Of a stretch of DNA of 64,000 nucleotides, positions 62,960 to 64,000 are shown piece after piece. The stretch covers positions 16,738,347-16,802,346 of the forward strand of contig OX637337.1 in assembly GCA_951799405.1 (NCBI GenBank). Direction: 5' to 3'. Source of the stretch: Agapetus fuscipes. Its lineage: Eukaryota; Arthropoda; Insecta; Trichoptera; Glossosomatidae. The translations under genes and the position numbers were made by a program. The notes below the pieces were generated by a model. The model worked only from the letters and a program-made list of their open reading frames with translations. It did not search any database and was not told the DNA's origin. The number at the start of each line of letters is the position of its first letter. The stretch's first letter is position 1.

Positions 62960-64000
62960 GTACTCGTATACAGAAAATGTAAATAGTTCAGTTATAATTG
63001 AAAATTCAACAACTTTTAACACTGTATGCAACAACCTACTTAGTCATACATTTCAATATTTGCTTCTTTGTGAGCTCATCAATTATAAAAATAACTCATT
63101 AAATTCAATTTCATCCACCTGTACCATGGCCGGTCGTCATTTTTCCTCGCGTTAAGATATTAATTAATAATTAACGAATGTTTACTGCATTTACGTTCAG
63201 TTAACTGATTATTAATCACCATACTAATTATTAATGGATAATTAAAAAGACAGGTGCAAAAATAAAGACGGTGATGCTGATGATTGTATCGTGGGGTTAA
63301 CATTCAGCCATGTTTAGACGGGAAAAGAGTACGACAGCGAACAAGACAGAATGTAAACACGTTCTTCCCGATACTCCTCATGCTACACGCGCTGCCCAAA
63401 GAGTAAGCATTGTCAGGTTTTTCACGGACCGGTGCTAGAGCGATTGTTCTATAGCGTCTATAATGCTCCGCTCATGTACAAATACCAAAATATTAAATGT
63501 CAAATGAAGTATGAAGTTTCATACTGTGCCTTTGCCACAGTTCAGAGCTTAAATACTGTTCCGAGGCCCTAAGAAATATTTTTATGAGCATATTAATAAC
63601 CAATTAAAAATATATAAATATATATAGATATAATGTATAGAAAACAACGTTTCAATTCGCTTTCAAAAAATCTTTGTCTTCCATCAATTGCACAACACTA
63701 TAAAACGCAATATTTTTAAGTCAAATTAAAATGTAGATTCGGTCTTTTAACATAAGTACTTACTATTATAATTAACTTGGATATTAGACGAACCAATGTG
63801 GGAAAACTTACATCATTCTCGACGTTCCGTTGGCAACGTAGCCAGCGTCTTCAGAAGGCACCCTTTCTACACGACGAGTGAGGCACAACACGATGACGCT
63901 GTTTTATCATGTATAAATTAAAATACATAATCCGTATACATATAATGGAAAAACTGGATACAGCACTTCGAGCTGGATTTTGAAAATGTAAAAATGGCAG
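62960..64000. other. Unassigned end of window
   Basis: AT-rich, with short TA-rich repeats at 63610-63640. CGACGTTCCGTTGG...CGTCTTCAG at 63820-63865 may be a trace of the AGCTCC repeat. No gene is supported. Confidence 0.4.

Overview
The window looks like intergenic or intronic DNA from an AT-rich arthropod genome. An insect is most likely: the mobile-element set (RTE-like LINEs with microsatellite tails, mariner/Tc1 relatives, tRNA-derived SINEs, many MITEs) and the GTAGGTACCTAC-type words would suit Lepidoptera. I cannot fix the species. I found no host protein-coding gene, rRNA, functional tRNA, CRISPR array or prokaryotic operon. Almost every longer ORF is a broken piece of a transposable element, a repeat-generated frame or chance.

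The dominant element is one RTE-like non-LTR retrotransposon. Its 3' end (ORF end, structured 3'UTR, variable microsatellite tail) occurs in about 40 fragments on both strands. The best copy is 47546-48402 (+), where ORF end, 3'UTR and tail are joined. Other LINE tails are a second RTE-like pol group (9.3, 24.5, 51.0 kb and others), an L2/CR1-like group (15.2 and 19.6 kb), a Jockey/CR1-like copy (33.1-34.1 kb) and another RT tail (39.2-40.0 kb). Three tRNA-related SINE groups are present: SINE A (about 300 bp), SINE B and SINE C.

DNA transposons: a TA-flanked Tc1/mariner copy with a broken transposase (20430-21359); an internally deleted mariner (56084-57003) inside a SINE that lies inside a LINE 3'UTR; a hAT-type element with an exact 8-bp target duplication (51593-52625) carrying a SINE pair; a PIF/Harbinger-like element with TAA duplication (39191-40068) filled with a LINE tail; and several MITE or foldback families. 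One MITE holds fourteen copies of a 28-bp minisatellite (8827-9218). Another (40482-41129) is split by a solo LTR with a 4-bp target duplication, and the copy at 1012-1350 shows the unsplit site.

Layout: 0-10 kb LINE/SINE fragments, a MITE and the minisatellite; 10-20 kb degraded LINE pieces, a foldback element, an L2-like LINE and a long inverted repeat; 20-30 kb Tc1/mariner, purine tract, LINE copies, foldback element, SINEs; 30-45 kb small MITEs, LINE tails, tandem repeats, LTRs and the Harbinger-like element; 45-58 kb the best RTE copy, hAT element, MITE cluster and nested mariner; 58-64 kb foldback element, LINE/SINE remnants and unrecognised DNA. The window reads as a stratigraphy of insertions rather than a set of cooperating genes.
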